This document shows, piece by piece, positions 62,990-64,000 of a DNA stretch of 64,000 bases. The position numbers were made by a program, and so were the translations under genes. Source of the stretch: Pseudomonas taiwanensis (GTDB taxonomy: Bacteria > Pseudomonadota > Gammaproteobacteria > Pseudomonadales > Pseudomonadaceae); contig NZ_QJRF01000061.1 in NCBI RefSeq assembly GCF_013393345.1, positions 310,001 through 374,000 on the forward strand, given 5' to 3'. The notes below the pieces were generated by a model, which ran no database searches, was not told the origin of the DNA, and worked only from the letters and a program-made list of their open reading frames with translations. The number at the start of each line of letters is the position of its first letter. Positions within the stretch are counted from its first letter, which is position 1.

Positions 62990-63937
62990 TCACTCACCGC
63001 ACACGGGCAGCGCACCGCACTGCCTTTTGCCGCTTGGAGTCGTCCCTAACGGAGTAGTCAGGCGCGCGTCCCCCGGCGCCAACTGGCGAGCGCAGGCACG
63101 GGCCTGTTGGGCCTGGGTCGCACAGCCTTTCTCGTTGAGCACTTCGGACAGGTTGAACCAGCCCAGGGCGTAGTCGGGCTTGCGCTTCAGGCTCTCGCGC
63201 AGGGCCTTCTCGGCGCCATCTCGATCACCGTCGGCATAACGCGCATTGGCCAGGGCGAAGAGCGGCAACGGTTCCGTTGGCCAGTGCTCGGCGGCCGTGC
63301 GATAGGCACGCTCCGCCACCGGGCGCTGGGCGGTCTGCTCAAGGTCGTTGGCGGCCTTGATCCAGGGTTCCAGACGGACCTCGGCGGGCAGTTGGTCTGC
63401 CGGCACCGTCACCACGGCCCAGCGCTCGGCACGCTGCCAGGTACGGTCGAAGCTGCGCAGGTCGGTGACCCAGCGCTTCTCGGTGCCAGACCGCAGCACC
63501 AGCTCGTTCTTGCTGCGGTCGAACCCGACCACCACCGCGAAGTGCCAACGCGGCAGCCAGTCCAGACCGAGGTTCTGCATCACCAGCACCGGGTTACCGG
63601 CCGCCACCTGGGCCAGCAGTGCATCCAGGTTCGGTTCCAGCGGATAGACCAGCATTCCGTACTGGCGCGCGGCAGCCACGAGCTCCAGCTTCAGGCTGCC
63701 CTGCCGGGCCGGCAGGTAGACCTTCGGCGTCAGCTCCTCGGGTGAGGTCTTCACACCTCGCTGCACCAGCACCGTCGCCAGCGCGGCCGGGCCGCACTGG
63801 TAGATCTCCTGTGGATAGAACGGCGTCTGGGTCAGCTCCATGCGCTGTGGCAGGCGGTCGCTCTGGGGCGACAGCGCCGGTTGCTGCCCGGCGCAGCCCG
63901 CGAGGGCCAGCACCAGGACGGCGAGCCAGAGTCGCAT
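62990..63937 (-). CDS. C39-type cysteine peptidase lipoprotein with TPR (PA2778-like)
   Basis: 315 residues from the ATG at 63937, which overlaps the preceding stop (TGATG); a GTG at 63949 is the alternative. Lipoprotein signal AVLVLALAGC (Cys15). Peptidase C39-like domain: EIYQCGPAALATVL with Cys48, and WHFAVVVGFD with His132. The C-terminal part has TPR-like helices (LFALANARYADGDRDGAEKALRESLKRKPDYALGWFNLSEVLNEKG). Similar proteins (PA2778 family) are paired with a small membrane protein, the end of which is seen just upstream. No ABC transporter domain. Substrate unknown. Confidence 0.85.
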   Translation of the reverse strand: MRLWLAVLVLALAGCAGQQPALSPQSDRLPQRMELTQTPFYPQEIYQCGPAALATVLVQRGVKTSPEELTPKVYLPARQGSLKLELVAAARQYGMLVYPLEPNLDALLAQVAAGNPVLVMQNLGLDWLPRWHFAVVVGFDRSKNELVLRSGTEKRWVTDLRSFDRTWQRAERWAVVTVPADQLPAEVRLEPWIKAANDLEQTAQRPVAERAYRTAAEHWPTEPLPLFALANARYADGDRDGAEKALRESLKRKPDYALGWFNLSEVLNEKGCATQAQQARACARQLAPGDARLTTPLGTTPSGKRQCGALPVCGE

Positions 63938-64000
63938 CAGTTGATGCACTTGATGAAGCTGAAGATGTCAGTGGCGCAGAGCATGTCGGTGATGATGAAG
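63937..64000 (-). CDS. C-terminal end of an upstream membrane protein (PA2779-like), partial
   Basis: Only 20 codons are in the window: FIITDMLCATDIFSFIKCIN then stop. The hydrophobic start followed by ITDMLxxTDxFxF resembles, from memory, the C-terminus of PA2779-family proteins that accompany PA2778-like C39 lipoproteins. The stop overlaps the ATG of the peptidase gene, so the pair is coupled. The rest lies outside the window. Confidence 0.55.
   Translation of the reverse strand, partial: FIITDMLCATDIFSFIKCIN

Overview
The window is high-GC chromosomal DNA from a Pseudomonas species close to the P. aeruginosa group. Most genes have recognisable PAO1 counterparts: purT and its neighbours, pykA, fumarase, sadC, pyeR-pyeM-xenB, olsBA, argP/argO, sodB-bifA, icmP, mexVW, colRS, groESL. 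All locus comparisons are from memory; no database search was run. No rRNA, tRNA, prophage, insertion sequence or CRISPR array was seen.

Layout. 1-5.3 kb: the start of purT, a DUF1289 protein, a gamma-carbonic anhydrase and two Nudix hydrolases, then an L,D-transpeptidase, a PilZ protein and small envelope proteins. 5.4-11.7 kb: pyruvate kinase, enoyl-CoA hydratase, a ferredoxin reductase, a SadC-like diguanylate cyclase and class I fumarase. 11.8-17.5 kb: nitrilase-family hydrolase/GNAT pair, RHH and DJ-1 proteins, a lipoprotein, and a coupled YceI/phospholipase D pair. 17.7-24.6 kb: xenB-pyeM-pyeR, acpH, a tandem universal stress protein, olsA-olsB and an acyl-CoA-dehydrogenase-like protein. 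This block runs in the opposite order to its PAO1 counterpart, while both flanks keep PAO1 order. 24.57-25.30 kb: a seven-copy tandem array of a ~107 bp palindromic repeat.

25.4-34.4 kb looks accessory: a diiron-type metallo-beta-lactamase-fold protein, a secreted serine hydrolase with a small cysteine-rich partner, and a catabolic set (M20 amidohydrolase, MHS transporter, amidase, IclR regulator, OprD porin) that probably imports and hydrolyses an amide or N-acyl compound. 34.5-43.9 kb: a coiled-coil membrane protein, an extended SDR, argP/ACT/argO, sodB, bifA, and lemA with a GIDE-like protein carrying an EF-hand. 44-49.3 kb: a four-gene periplasmic iron-related set (imelysin IcmP, di-haem oxidoreductase, second imelysin, DUF1513 propeller) behind a Fur-box-like site. 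49.6-55.7 kb: a chemoreceptor and a MexVW-type RND pump. 56.3-64 kb: colRS, groESL with a sigma-32 promoter, fxsA, a HugZ-like protein, an SDR, and a C39-peptidase lipoprotein coupled to a partly visible membrane protein.

Intergenic space is unusually rich in palindromic REP-like elements of at least three families. They occur singly, as nested composites and as the seven-copy array; twice their ends supply a gene's stop codon. Several lie at the breaks in PAO1 gene order, so they may have taken part in rearrangement. The best leads for undescribed biology are the repeat array and inverted block, the four-gene iron module, the ODP-like protein, the EF-hand GIDE protein and the C39/TPR lipoprotein pair.
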